From positions 124,001 through 188,000 of the forward strand of contig JAXLRF010000003.1 of the NCBI GenBank assembly GCA_046331225.1: DNA of 64,000 nucleotides, read 5' to 3'. The notes below the pieces were generated by a model. It was not told where the DNA came from, ran no database searches, and saw nothing but the letters and a program-made list of their open reading frames with translations. Of this stretch, positions 43,650 through 53,362 are shown piece after piece. The DNA is from VFMC01 sp046331225. GTDB taxonomy: Bacteria > Actinomycetota > Acidimicrobiia > Acidimicrobiales > Ilumatobacteraceae. The position numbers and the translations under genes are program-made. Position 1 is the stretch's first letter. Each line of letters begins with the position of its first letter.

Positions 43650-44440
43650 TGACGCAGGTCGATGCCCACCGCCTGGCCGACCTCGTCGCGTCGGCGCCGT
43701 CGGTCGATCTCGCCGACGTCGAGGAGCACGCCGCACTGCTCACCCGGGTCGATCGCAAGTACGCGCTCGACCGGGTCACGGCCGAGGCGGTCGTCGAGCG
43801 CCTGGTGCCGCGCGCTGCGGTGATGACCGTCGCCGACGGCCGCACCTTCTGGTACCGCTCGGTGTACTTCGACACGCCCGACCTCGAGTCGTACCGGCGG
43901 GCCGCCACCCAACGGCGGCTGCGCTGGAAGGTGCGCACCCGCTCGTACGTCGAGAGCGGGACGACGTTCGTCGAGGTGAAGCAACGCGGCACGCGCGGCG
44001 TCACCGAGAAGCAGCGCATCTCGCTGCCGCTCGACTCGACACCCGAGCACCTCGGCCCGATCAGTTGCGAGTGGATCGACGACACGCTCGCCCGTCGCGG
44101 CGTCGGCGCCTCGCTCGCGCCGGCGTGCACCACCGGGTATCAGCGCACCACGCTCGTCGACCTCGACTCGACCACCCGTGCCACCATCGACACCTCGATC
44201 GTGCTCGGCGGCGCCGAAACACCCGAGCTGGTGATCGTCGAGGTGAAGAGCCCCAACGGCTCGTCATGGTTCGACCGGGTGCTGCGCGACGCCGGGGCAC
44301 GCCCGGGCTCGGTGAGCAAGTTCGGTCTCGCGATGGCGGCGAGCCATCCCGAGCTGCCCGCCAACCGCTGGCGGCGGCAGGTGACCCGTCACCTGCGGGT
44401 GGGGGCCGTCAGCCCTTCTTCTGCTCCAGCAGTGCGGTGA
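43649..44440 (+). CDS. VTC-domain protein (polyphosphate polymerase-like)
   Basis: A 263-residue soluble protein with the tunnel-type VTC fold, which in yeast Vtc4 makes polyphosphate from ATP. Basic and acidic signature residues are seen: TRVDRKYALD (about 31-40), YFDTPDLESYRRAATQRRLR (about 72-91), KVRTRSY, FVEVKQRG, EKQRISL, TGYQRTTL, VIVEVKSPNG and the final SKFGLAM Lys. Together with DUF4956 it forms a conserved two-gene cassette. Regulation by the divergent two-component system is likely from the layout. Its last 32 bp overlap converging gatB. Confidence 0.85.
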   Translation: MTQVDAHRLADLVASAPSVDLADVEEHAALLTRVDRKYALDRVTAEAVVERLVPRAAVMTVADGRTFWYRSVYFDTPDLESYRRAATQRRLRWKVRTRSYVESGTTFVEVKQRGTRGVTEKQRISLPLDSTPEHLGPISCEWIDDTLARRGVGASLAPACTTGYQRTTLVDLDSTTRATIDTSIVLGGAETPELVIVEVKSPNGSSWFDRVLRDAGARPGSVSKFGLAMAASHPELPANRWRRQVTRHLRVGAVSPSSAPAVR

Positions 44441-45851
44441 CGAGCTTGCCGTCGGCCTTGCCCTGGCTGGCCTTCATCACCGCACCGACCAGCGCACCCA
44501 TGGCCTTGCCCTCGCCGGCGCAGTACTTGGCCCACGCATCGGGCTGGGCGGCGATCGCCTGATCGACGAGCGCCTCGAGCGCCGAGGTGTCCATCGCCTC
44601 GAACCCCTTGGCCGCGGCGATCGCCTGTGCGTCGCCACCACCGTTGGCCACCAGCTCGGCGAGCACGGCCTTGGCCTGTGTGGCGGTGAGCTTGCCCTGC
44701 ACCTCGAGCTTGGTGAGCAGCGCCAGATCGGTCGACGGGACCGCCGGCTCGGGGCCCTGCTCGGCGAAGGCTTCCTTGACGTGCACGAGGGCACGTCCGA
44801 TGTCGCCGCCCACGTGGCCGACGGCCTCGACGTACTGGTCCTGACCGCGTTCGACCACCACCGCGATCGCCTCGCTGGTGACGGGCTGGCCCGTCAGCTC
44901 GGCGAGCCGCGCTCGGCGCTGGCTCGGCAGCAACGGCAACGCCTCGCGTACCTGCTCGATCCACTGCGCCGACGGCTCGAGCGGCACCAGATCGGGCTCG
45001 AGGAAGTAGCGGTAGTCGTCTGCGTCCTCCTTGGTGCGCAACGTGTGCGTGCGACCGTCGTTCTCGTCCCAGTGGCGGGTCTCCTGACGCACGGTCTCGC
45101 CGGCCTCGATCATCGCGATCTGACGGCGCGCCTCGTAGTCGATGGCCCGGCCGAGCGAGCGGATGCTGTTGACGTTCTTGATCTCGCAGCGCGTGCCGAA
45201 CAGGGTGCCGGGCCGGTGCACGCTGACGTTCGCGTCGCAGCGCATCGAGCCCTCCTCCATCTTGGCGTCGCTCGCACCGATGGCGACCAGGATCGCGCGC
45301 AGCTCGGCGAGGTAGGCCTTGGCCTGGTCGGAGGTGCGGATGTCGGGCCGGCTGACGATCTCGACGAGGGGCACCCCGGCACGGTTGAAGTCGATCAGCG
45401 AGTGGTCGCTGCCGTGGATGCGGCCGCCGGTGCCGCCGATGTGCGTGCTCTTGCCGGTGTCCTCCTCGAGGTGCGCGCGCTCGATGCCGATGCGCGTGCC
45501 GTCGGGCAGGTCGAGGTGGCCGTCGACGTTGAGCGGCTGGTCGTACTGGCTGATCTGGTACGCCTTCGGCATGTCCGGGTAGAAGTAGTTCTTCCGGTGG
45601 AAGGTGCACGCCTGGATCGTGCAGTCGAGCGCCGCGCCGATGCGCATCGCCAGCTCGACCGCGTGCTTGTTCAGCACGGGCAGCGCGCCCGGCAGGCCGA
45701 GCGTCACCGGGTCGATGTTGGTGTTCGGGTCGTCGCCGAACCGGTTGGGGCTGCCGCTGAACAGCTTGGTCGCGGTGTCGAGCTCGACGTGCACCTCGAG
45801 GCCGACCACCAGCTCCCAGCCGCCGTCCAACAGATGGTCGTGGTCGCTCAT
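44409..45851 (-). CDS. gatB: Asp-tRNA(Asn)/Glu-tRNA(Gln) amidotransferase subunit B
   Basis: GatB of 480 residues; it phosphorylates and amidates misacylated Glu-tRNA(Gln) or Asp-tRNA(Asn). ATG at 45851 overlaps the gatA stop by one base (TGATG). Motifs: GLEVHVELDTATKLFSGSPN (about 17-36), LGLPGALPVLN, FHRKNYFYPDMPKAYQISQYD (in part; about 84-103), DFNRAGVPLVEIVS, and the MRCDANVSV motif near 206. The C-terminal YqeY-like tail contains GKAMGALVGAVMK. Last gene of gatC-gatA-gatB. Confidence 0.97.
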   Translation of the reverse strand: MSDHDHLLDGGWELVVGLEVHVELDTATKLFSGSPNRFGDDPNTNIDPVTLGLPGALPVLNKHAVELAMRIGAALDCTIQACTFHRKNYFYPDMPKAYQISQYDQPLNVDGHLDLPDGTRIGIERAHLEEDTGKSTHIGGTGGRIHGSDHSLIDFNRAGVPLVEIVSRPDIRTSDQAKAYLAELRAILVAIGASDAKMEEGSMRCDANVSVHRPGTLFGTRCEIKNVNSIRSLGRAIDYEARRQIAMIEAGETVRQETRHWDENDGRTHTLRTKEDADDYRYFLEPDLVPLEPSAQWIEQVREALPLLPSQRRARLAELTGQPVTSEAIAVVVERGQDQYVEAVGHVGGDIGRALVHVKEAFAEQGPEPAVPSTDLALLTKLEVQGKLTATQAKAVLAELVANGGGDAQAIAAAKGFEAMDTSALEALVDQAIAAQPDAWAKYCAGEGKAMGALVGAVMKASQGKADGKLVTALLEQKKG

Positions 45852-47302
45852 CACGCCGCTCCCTTCGACGAGGTGCCGGCAGCTCGTTCGAGCGCCGCGC
45901 CCACTCGGAACATGGTGACCTCGTCGAGGGTGCCCGCCAGCACCTGCACGCCGACGGGCAGGCCGTCGGCGCCGGTGCCGAACGGCACGCTCATGCCGGG
46001 GTGTCCGGCGAGGTTGGTGGGGATCGTGTAGAGGTCGCAGAGGTACATCGCGAGCGGGTTGTCGCCCTTGGCGCCGAACGGGAACGCCACGGTGGGCGAC
46101 GTGGGCGTCAGCAACACGTCGGCCGACTGGTAGGCACGGGCGAAGTCGTCGTGGATGAGGCGGCGCACCTTGAGCGCCCGGCCGTAGTAGGCGTCGTAGT
46201 AGCCGGCCGACAGGGCGTACGTGCCGAGCATGATGCGGCGCTTCACCTCGTCGCCGAAGCCGGCCGACCGGGTGGCCGAGTACATGGCGTTGGTGTCGGC
46301 GGCATCGACGCGCAGCCCGAAGCGCACACCGTCGAAGCGTGCGAGGTTGCTGCTCGCCTCGGCCGGCGCGATCAGGTAGTAGGCCGTCAGCGCGTAGCCG
46401 AAGGCGGGCACCTGGACGTCGACGATCTCGGCGCCGGCCGCGCGCAACGCGTCGAACGCGACCTCGAGCCGCTCGACCACGTCGGGATCGGCGCCCTCGG
46501 GCAGATCGGTGATCCGACCGACGCGCAGACCCTCGACGCCGCGGTCGAGCACGTCGACCAGGCGCGGGTGCTGCTCGGGGATCGACGTCGAGTCGTGTGC
46601 GTCGTGACCGCCGATCGCGTCGAGCACCAGCGCGGCGTCCTCGACCGTGGTCGAGAACGGGCCGATCTGGTCGAGCGAGCTCGCGAACGCGATCAGGCCG
46701 TAGCGGCTGACGTAGCCGTAGGTGGGCTTCACGCCGACCACGCCGCACAGCGCTGCGGGCTGGCGGATCGAACCGCCGGTGTCGCTGCCGAGCGCGACGG
46801 CCGAGAACCCGGCCGCCACCGACGCCGCGCTGCCACCGCTCGATCCGCCCGGCACCCGGTTGGTGTCGTGCGGGTTGCGGGTGGGGCCGAAGCCGCTGTT
46901 CTCGGTGCTCGAGCCCATCGCGAACTCGTCGAGGTTGGTCTTGCCGATCACCACGGCGCCGGCCGCGGCCAGCTTCGTGACGACCGTCGCGTCGTACGGC
47001 GGCCGCCAGCCCTCGAGGATCTTCGACGAGCACGTGGTCGGCACACCGCGCGTGCACATGTTGTCCTTCAGCGCGACCGGCACACCGGCCAACGGGCCGA
47101 CGGGTCGGCCGGCCGCGACGGCCTCGTCGACCGCTGCGGCCGCGGCGCGTGCCTCGTCGGCCATCACGTGGTTGAACGCGTGGATCTCGGCGTCACGCTC
47201 GGCGATGCGGGCCAGGTGGGCCTCGACCACGTCGACGGCGCGCACCTCGCCTGAACGCACGGCGGCGGCGATCGCCGCGGCGGTGGTGGGTGCGGCGCTC
47301 AC
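45851..47302 (-). CDS. gatA: Asp-tRNA(Asn)/Glu-tRNA(Gln) amidotransferase subunit A
   Basis: Amidase-signature glutaminase of 483 residues that supplies ammonia to GatB. Catalytic Lys in VALKDNMCT (about 79), cis-Ser in GGSSGGSAASVAAGF (about 152-166) and nucleophile Ser in LGSDTGGSIRQPA (about 173-185). GVVGVKPTYGYVSRYGLIAF follows. GTG at 47302 overlaps the gatC stop (GTGA). Length and motifs are normal for GatA. Confidence 0.97.
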   Translation of the reverse strand: MSAAPTTAAAIAAAVRSGEVRAVDVVEAHLARIAERDAEIHAFNHVMADEARAAAAAVDEAVAAGRPVGPLAGVPVALKDNMCTRGVPTTCSSKILEGWRPPYDATVVTKLAAAGAVVIGKTNLDEFAMGSSTENSGFGPTRNPHDTNRVPGGSSGGSAASVAAGFSAVALGSDTGGSIRQPAALCGVVGVKPTYGYVSRYGLIAFASSLDQIGPFSTTVEDAALVLDAIGGHDAHDSTSIPEQHPRLVDVLDRGVEGLRVGRITDLPEGADPDVVERLEVAFDALRAAGAEIVDVQVPAFGYALTAYYLIAPAEASSNLARFDGVRFGLRVDAADTNAMYSATRSAGFGDEVKRRIMLGTYALSAGYYDAYYGRALKVRRLIHDDFARAYQSADVLLTPTSPTVAFPFGAKGDNPLAMYLCDLYTIPTNLAGHPGMSVPFGTGADGLPVGVQVLAGTLDEVTMFRVGAALERAAGTSSKGAA

Positions 47303-47601
47303 GAGTCGAGCCCGATGATCGGCGGCACGTGGAACCGGCCGTCTTCGACCTTCGGTGCCGCGGCCAGCACCTCGTCGCGGTCGAGGCCGGGCAGCACCAC
47401 GTCGTCGCGCAGCACGTTGCGCAACGGGTAGGGCTGGGTCATCGGGGCGACGTGGGTGAGATCGAGGGCATCCATGTCGGCGAAGTGCTCGAGCATGCCG
47501 TCGAGCTGCGCCGTCATCCGCTCGATCTCCTGGGGGGCGAGGTCGAGGCGGGCCAACTTGGCCACCTTCACGACATCTGCGGTGGAGATCCGGTCAGACA
47601 C
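47299..47601 (-). CDS. gatC: Asp-tRNA(Asn)/Glu-tRNA(Gln) amidotransferase subunit C
   Basis: The small linker subunit of 100 residues that clamps GatA and GatB. ISTADVVKVAKLARLDLAPQ (about 4-23), LDGMLEHFADMDALD, and the C-terminal VEDGRFHVPPI are family motifs. GTG at 47601, with TAGCAT 8 nt upstream and no SD, suggests an internal leaderless promoter inside the end of the upstream patatin-like gene, which it overlaps by 8 bp. Confidence 0.93.
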   Translation of the reverse strand: MSDRISTADVVKVAKLARLDLAPQEIERMTAQLDGMLEHFADMDALDLTHVAPMTQPYPLRNVLRDDVVLPGLDRDEVLAAAPKVEDGRFHVPPIIGLDS

Positions 47602-50269
47602 GGTCTTGGATGCTATTGCCCCCGTCGTGGAGGGCGACCATCCGTTCCGCGAGGTGGTGACCGAGGGCCACGAGCTGCAGGTGCTCGGGCTCGGTGAGGA
47701 ACTGGTCGATCGTCGAGTAGTCGGGGAACCGCGCGTCGATCGCACCGAATCGCAGCAGGTCGGGCAGCGCGGCCTCGCTGAGCTGCGCCCGCCCGTAGAG
47801 CAGCCGGCCGGTGCCGCCGCCCCAGGCGTCGGGGTAGCGGATCACACCTTCCGCGACGCAGTCGAGCGGCACCGTCGCCCCGGCCGCGACGCGCAGGGCG
47901 GCGAGATCGACGTCGATGTCGACGCCCAACTCCACACGCGCCAGCTCGATCGCCTCGCCGAGCGTGGTGAACGACTGGGGCCGATCGCCGCTCGCGTCGA
48001 CGCAGAACACCACGTCGGGTCGCTCACGCAGCAGCTCGACCAGGCCGAGGTTCTCGCGGTGCCCGCCGTCGGCCACGTACACGAACGCGTCGCGGTCGGG
48101 GTGGTAACGGCCGAACAGCTCCTTCAGCAGATAACCGAGGTGCACGCGAGGTGCGGTGGCGGCGTCGGCGAACCAGTGGGCGAAGCGGGGGTTGGGCACC
48201 CAGGCGCCGAGCCGCAGGTCGAGCGCCACCAGCAACGAGTTGGTGGTGCCGAGCGCCTGACGACCCATCGCCGACGCGAACGCCGCGCCGCTCAGCGCCA
48301 TCGACCGGCTGACGATCCACCCGCGCGGGTAGCCGTCCCACCACGACCCACGCGGGTAGGCGCGGGCGGGCACCGAGGCCGAACTGCCGTCGGTTCGGTC
48401 GTGCAGGGTGAACACGCCCGGCCGGAACGTGAACCCGTAGGCGTTGAGCCCGCAGAACGTGGGCGACGACGTGTGTGCGGTGGCGGCCACGATCAGCTCG
48501 GGCCCCGACGCGTGCTCGTAGCCCGCCCAGTGCGGCTCGGCGTGGTACGGCAGCGGCGGCAACGGCGACGTGCTGCCGTCGCCGAGCGCGAAGGTGGCTG
48601 CGAGCCGCTTGCGGTACACACCGCCGAGCGTGAGCCGGTGCGCGGCCACCACGTCGAGCGCCAGCAACCACACCACCGCGACGATCGCGATCGCATCGCT
48701 GCGCCACACCCCGTCGTACCCGTACGCGAAGGTGTCGGCCACCTTGCCGGCGAACAGCAGCGACATCACCGCGAGCAGGACGCCACCGAGCTTCAGCCAG
48801 CGGCGCTTCAGCTGTGCGACGAGCACGCCCGACACGGCGGCCACGATGCCGAGGCTCGACAGTGCGCCGAGCAGCCCGGCGCTCTCCTCCGGTGTGCCGC
48901 CGACCGGCAGGTTCGTGAGCAGCCGCCGCCCCTCGACCACGCCGATGGGGATGCCCACCAGCAGCACCGCCAACAGGGCACCGGCCATGCCGATCAGCGC
49001 CGCCGGCCGTGCGAGCCGGTCGCGCCGCTCGGGTTCGGTCCGGGTGAACGCGACCAGGCCGAGCACCACGGCGGTGATCAGCAGCACGGCGCCCGGCAGC
49101 ACCAGCCGGGCGGGCACCAGCTCGCGCCACCCGAGCCGCGCCTCACCCGCTTCGTCGGCGAACGGGAACCACGGGTGCAGCGCCCGGGTGCGCACCGCTC
49201 GTCCGGTGAACCGGCCGATCAGCAGCAGCGCCGAAGCGATGCCACCGAGCACGAACGCACTGCGGGCCACCACACCGATCACGCCGCCGACGATCGAGAG
49301 GCGCCCGTTGTCGAGGAACCGCCGTCGTGCCGCCACCGTGCGCGCCCACGGGTGCTCTGCGTCGAACGCCCCGTCGCGCGTGGCGCTCGCTGCAGGTGCC
49401 ATGGCCCCGCCGGGTCGGCGGCTGATGCGCCACCCGCCCGCGACGTACGAGCCACCCGACACGGCGGCGAGCCAGCGGGCGCGCACGAACAGCGACGGCC
49501 CGTCGTCACGCGGTGCGTCGAGCCCGCGCAACGCACCGAGGGCGACGCTCGCCGCCCGGATGCCGCCGCCCGACACGCACACCCCGATCGTCGGCCCGGT
49601 GTCACCCGCGGCCGGTGCCGCACCGGCGTTCGCAGCAGCCCGTTCGCCCACGGTGTCGGGGGTGCCCGTGGTGCCCGTGGTGCCCGTGGTGCCGGTGGTG
49701 TCGGCGGTGATCGGCGGGTGCGAACCGGCCATGCGGTCGAGCGGTGCGAACAGCTCGCGCATCGCCGGCCGGACGAACGGCGCGGCCAGTGGCCCCACCA
49801 CCAGTGCGGCCAGCGCCACGATCGCCCACGCGAACAGCAGCCACTCGAACCAGGTGATGCACACCAGCGTGAGCGTGAGGCCGGTGGGTGGTTGGCGCTT
49901 GCCCACCAGTGCGAGCGCGAGTGCGTTCTGGGCGAGGTCGAACGCGGCGGCGACCATCGCGACCCGGGGTGCGAGGCGCCAGCGGGCCACCATCCGTCGC
50001 CGTTCGGGGGCCCAGCGCTCGAGCCCGGCACGGAGCAGCCGCGGCACGGTGGCCACCCAGGCGAGCACGAACAGGTTGTCGAGCCACAGCGAGCCGCGGG
50101 CGTTGGCCCGGCCGGCGCGCACGACGGTGGCAGCGAACCGGTCGGGCGTGCCGGCGAGCGCGAGGTGCTGCTGGAACGAGGCGAAGGGCGCGCGGATGGT
50201 CACGATCGACGCCATCACGACGGGCAGCAACAGCAGCCCGCCCCACACGCGACGTCGCACGCGACTCAC
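47594..50269 (-). CDS. Patatin/cPLA2-like membrane phospholipase
   Basis: An 891-residue multi-spanning protein. N-terminal helices about 8-25, 65-80, 105-125, 135-165; then a patatin-type half-site: CVSGGGIRAASVALG (oxyanion loop, about 230-244) and SGGSYVAGGW with the nucleophile Ser (about 270). A membrane block of roughly six helices (about 320-560) interrupts the hydrolase. The second half resumes at about 600 and supplies the catalytic Asp in VADGGHRENLGLVELL (about 733). So the hydrolase is split by the membrane insert. Ser-Asp dyad present, so probably active on lipids. Start GTG at 50269 (GGAGGAGG close before); alternative GTG three codons later. Confidence 0.8.
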   Translation of the reverse strand: MSRVRRRVWGGLLLLPVVMASIVTIRAPFASFQQHLALAGTPDRFAATVVRAGRANARGSLWLDNLFVLAWVATVPRLLRAGLERWAPERRRMVARWRLAPRVAMVAAAFDLAQNALALALVGKRQPPTGLTLTLVCITWFEWLLFAWAIVALAALVVGPLAAPFVRPAMRELFAPLDRMAGSHPPITADTTGTTGTTGTTGTPDTVGERAAANAGAAPAAGDTGPTIGVCVSGGGIRAASVALGALRGLDAPRDDGPSLFVRARWLAAVSGGSYVAGGWRISRRPGGAMAPAASATRDGAFDAEHPWARTVAARRRFLDNGRLSIVGGVIGVVARSAFVLGGIASALLLIGRFTGRAVRTRALHPWFPFADEAGEARLGWRELVPARLVLPGAVLLITAVVLGLVAFTRTEPERRDRLARPAALIGMAGALLAVLLVGIPIGVVEGRRLLTNLPVGGTPEESAGLLGALSSLGIVAAVSGVLVAQLKRRWLKLGGVLLAVMSLLFAGKVADTFAYGYDGVWRSDAIAIVAVVWLLALDVVAAHRLTLGGVYRKRLAATFALGDGSTSPLPPLPYHAEPHWAGYEHASGPELIVAATAHTSSPTFCGLNAYGFTFRPGVFTLHDRTDGSSASVPARAYPRGSWWDGYPRGWIVSRSMALSGAAFASAMGRQALGTTNSLLVALDLRLGAWVPNPRFAHWFADAATAPRVHLGYLLKELFGRYHPDRDAFVYVADGGHRENLGLVELLRERPDVVFCVDASGDRPQSFTTLGEAIELARVELGVDIDVDLAALRVAAGATVPLDCVAEGVIRYPDAWGGGTGRLLYGRAQLSEAALPDLLRFGAIDARFPDYSTIDQFLTEPEHLQLVALGHHLAERMVALHDGGNSIQDRV
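49660..49700. repeat. 9-bp tandem repeats (GTGCCCGTG) encoding a Thr-Gly linker
   Basis: Four to five copies of a 9-bp unit, slightly varied, encode TTGTTGTTGTTGTP just before the catalytic region of the patatin-like protein. A slippage-prone coding microsatellite; copy number may vary between strains. Confidence 0.7.
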
Positions 50270-50311
50270 CCCCTCCTCCGTCGACGACCGGCCCGACGAC
50301 CGGTCGCCACT

Positions 50312-52459
50312 CTAGGACGTGGGCGTCGACGGCTCCGGAGGACGATCGGTGGCGACCAGGTGCACCAGCATCGCCGTCTCGGGGTGCATCGCCGGCGGCT
50401 GCAGTCCGTGCACGGCGAGCTGGCGGCCGGTGAGCTCGACCCCGTCGGTCACCCACGACGGCATCGTGCGGCTCGGACCCCAGGAACGAGTGCCCGTGTC
50501 GACCACCGACACGCGGTAGCGACGATCGGGATCGAGGCCCGGCAGGCGCACCGGCGGGGGCGCGAGGCTCATGCCGGTGCGCAGCTGCACCAGCGCGACC
50601 AGCGCCTCGCTGCGATCGGCGGCGTACACACCGTGGGCGTGCGAGGCGACCTCGGTGCCGTTGAGCACCGGGTCGAAGCGCACGACGTCGCCGCGGTGCA
50701 GCAACGGCCGGAACCGCAGGTGCAGGGCGATGAAGGCGCGCAGCTGCTCGCGATCGCGGTCGTCGAGCTCGAGCACGTTCCACTCGACGCCGAGGTGGCC
50801 GAACATCGCCGTGATCGCCCGGAACGCCAGCGTGTGGGTGCGACCGGTGGTGTGCGAGCGGGGCGGTCCGATGTGCGCGCCCATCAGCTCGGGCGGCACG
50901 AACAGCGACGCGCCGCGCTGGATGGTCTGGCGCTCGAGCGCATCGTTGCAGTCGCTCGTCCACACACGCTGCGTGCGACGCAGGATCTCGAGGTCGATGC
51001 GGGCACCACCGCTCGAGCAGCTCTCGATCTCGACGCCGGGATGCCGCTGCTGCAGCTCGTCGAGCAGCCGGTACACGGCGAGCGTCTGCGCGTGCGTGCC
51101 CGCAGCGCCGTCCGCCCCGCTCCCCTGCACGTGGTCGCGGTTCATGTCCCACTTGAGGTACGAGATGTCGTGGTCGCGCAGCAGCGCGTCGAGCTGGCCG
51201 AACACGTGGGCGTAGGCGCCGGGGTTGGCGAGATCGAGCACCAGCTGGTGCCGCCCGAGCACGGGCTCGTAGCCCTCGGTGGCGAGCGCCCAGTCGGGAT
51301 GGGCCCGGTACAGGTCGCTGTCGGGGTTGACCATCTCGGGTTCGACCCAGATGCCGAACTCCATGCCGAGCGAGCGCACGTGCGAGATCAGCGGCGCGAG
51401 CCCGTCGGGGTACACGTCGCGCGACACGACCCAGTCGCCGAGACCACGACGGTCGTCGCGGCGCGACCCGAACCAGCCGTCGTCGAGCACGAACCGCTCG
51501 ATGCCGAGGTCGGCGGCGGCGGTGGCGAGCTGCTGCAGACGCGCGGTGTCGTGGTCGAAGTACACGGCCTCCCACGTGTTGACGAGCACGGGTCGCGGCG
51601 TCGTCGGATGGCTCGCCCGGGCGCGCACGTAGCGGTGGTGGTGCCAGCTCGCGGGCGTGAGCCCGTGCTCGTCGTACGTGGCGATCACCTCGGGCGTCGA
51701 GTACGACGCACCCGGCTCGAGCGCCACCTCGCCCGGGTGCAGCAGCTCGCCGAGCTGCAGGTAGCGACGTCCATCGGGCAGGCACTCGGCGAGCAGCGCG
51801 TGATCGCCGCTCCACGCCAGGTGCGCGCCCCACACCTCGCCATGCCATTCGCCGAATCCGTCGGCGCCGGCGTACACGAGCGGGGGGTGCTCGTGCGACG
51901 TGCGACCGCGCCGGTTCTCGACGACGTGTGCACCGGTGGCCCACGTGGTGCGCACCGGGTGCAGCTCGCGGGTCCAGCGCCCGGTGAACGACACGAGCTC
52001 GCTCGCGTGCACCGGCACCGGCAACGTGATCGTGAGCCCGTCGAGCAGGTAGCGCGAGGTGCCGGTGTTGGTGAGCGTGCAGCGCACGACGAGCACCTCG
52101 TCGAGCTCGAGCCGGGTGACGAGCTGGAGCCCCGCCACCGTGTCGACCCCGACCACCTCGACGACGCCACCCTCGTGGCGCACGGTCTCGGTGGTGAACC
52201 GTGGCGACCACCCGCGCCCACCCGGGCGGTTGCCGGCCAGGCCGGGCCTGCCCTGCCAGCCGCTGCCGTGCTCGGGCACCACGGTCACCGGCGCGATCAC
52301 GTCGAGCGAACCGTGGTTGACGGTGCGGGCCGCAGCCGTCACGACGGTCGCGGGGTCGACGTCGCCGAGCGGCGCGCCCCAGTGCACGATCGCCGGGGCG
52401 CCGGTCGAGGTGTCGAGCACGACGTCTGCCCCGACGCCGCGCAGGTGGAGGAGGGTCAT
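50312..52459 (-). CDS. Alpha-galactosidase (GH36)
   Basis: A 715-residue glycoside hydrolase of family 36, cytoplasmic (no signal peptide). N-terminal beta-domain (about 1-300), then the TIM barrel: VNTWEAVYFDH, FVLDDGWFGSRRDDRRGLGD (about 335-354), FGIWVEPEMVNPDSDLY, YLKWDMNRD with the nucleophile Asp (about 440), SCSSGGARID, and WTSDCNDA with the acid/base Asp (about 503). A C-terminal beta-domain follows. It hydrolyses alpha-1,6-galactosides such as melibiose or raffinose, releasing galactose for galT. Follows the permease genes by 10 bp. Confidence 0.94.
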   Translation of the reverse strand: MTLLHLRGVGADVVLDTSTGAPAIVHWGAPLGDVDPATVVTAAARTVNHGSLDVIAPVTVVPEHGSGWQGRPGLAGNRPGGRGWSPRFTTETVRHEGGVVEVVGVDTVAGLQLVTRLELDEVLVVRCTLTNTGTSRYLLDGLTITLPVPVHASELVSFTGRWTRELHPVRTTWATGAHVVENRRGRTSHEHPPLVYAGADGFGEWHGEVWGAHLAWSGDHALLAECLPDGRRYLQLGELLHPGEVALEPGASYSTPEVIATYDEHGLTPASWHHHRYVRARASHPTTPRPVLVNTWEAVYFDHDTARLQQLATAAADLGIERFVLDDGWFGSRRDDRRGLGDWVVSRDVYPDGLAPLISHVRSLGMEFGIWVEPEMVNPDSDLYRAHPDWALATEGYEPVLGRHQLVLDLANPGAYAHVFGQLDALLRDHDISYLKWDMNRDHVQGSGADGAAGTHAQTLAVYRLLDELQQRHPGVEIESCSSGGARIDLEILRRTQRVWTSDCNDALERQTIQRGASLFVPPELMGAHIGPPRSHTTGRTHTLAFRAITAMFGHLGVEWNVLELDDRDREQLRAFIALHLRFRPLLHRGDVVRFDPVLNGTEVASHAHGVYAADRSEALVALVQLRTGMSLAPPPVRLPGLDPDRRYRVSVVDTGTRSWGPSRTMPSWVTDGVELTGRQLAVHGLQPPAMHPETAMLVHLVATDRPPEPSTPTS

Positions 52460-52469
52460 CGTGTGGAGG

Positions 52470-53362
52470 TCACCCCTTGTTGGCGCCGAGCGTGAGCCCG
52501 CTGATGAACTGCTTCTGCAGCAGCAGGTACACGACCAGCGTGGGCAGCGCGATCATCATCGACGCCGCGGCGATCAGGTTGTAGTCGCTCGCGTACTGCC
52601 CGTTGAGCACGGCGATCGACGACGTGATCGGCTTCTGGTCGCCCTGGTTGAGCAGCACGTTGCCCCAGAAGAAGTCGTTGTACAACCATGTGAACTCGAG
52701 CGTGGCCAGGGCGGCGAACGCCGGCCGGCACAGCGGCAGGATGATCTGGAAGTACTGACGGGGCACGCTCGCGCCGTCGACCAGCGCCGCCTCGCCGAGC
52801 TCTTTCGGGATCGTCTTCATGTAGTTCGAGAGCACGAACGTGCAGAAGCCGGTCTGGAACGCGACGTGGATGAAGATCACCGCGATCTTGGTGCCGAGCA
52901 GGTTGCCGGTGTTGGTGTCGCTCAGCCAGTCGGGCCACGGCACGTTCTTGTAGATCTGGAACAGCGGCTGGAGATCACCTGCTGCGGCATCAGGTTGCCG
53001 GCGGTGAACAGCACCAGGAAGAAGATGTTGAACCGCCAGGTGAACCGGCTGCACGCGAAGGCCACCATGCTCGACAGCAACAAGATGAGCACGAGCGCCG
53101 GGATGGTGACGAACATCGTGTTGTAGAAGTGGCGCGGGATGCCGCCCACCTTCCACGCCTCGCGGTAGTTGTCGAGCGTGAGCGTCTTCGGCAGCGAGAA
53201 GACACCGTTGACGTTGCTGTCGCTCTCGAAGTATCGGAACGACGCGTAGAACGCGGCGACCATCGGCAGCAACCACAGCACCGCGATCGTGATCAGCACG
53301 CCCTGCAGCACCATGCGCCGGCTGCGCTTGACGCCGACCATGGGGGTCCCGGTGCCGTTCAT
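52470..53362 (-). pseudogene. MalG-type sugar ABC permease, interrupted by a one-base frameshift
   Basis: Two frames together make one permease. Frame 1 from the ATG at 53362 (ATGA overlap with the malF-like gene): helix VLITIAVLWLLPMVAAFYASF, then NYREAWKVGGIPRHFYNTM, ending NLMPQQVI. Frame 2 continues PLFQIYKNVPWPDWLSD, the EAA loop EAALVDGASVPRQYFQIILP, and ends GLTLGANKG. Around 52968-52979 the plus strand reads CTGGAGATCACC; one extra G (CTGGAGGATCACC) would restore VILQPLFQIY and a 297-residue protein of normal length. No other damage is visible. Either a recent mutation, a sequencing error or, less likely, programmed frameshifting. Confidence 0.85.

Noticed and set aside
47456..52495. 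Plus-strand frame of 1,679 codons opposite gatC, patatin-like and GH36 genes
   Set aside because: Shadow of genes with catalytic motifs on the other strand.
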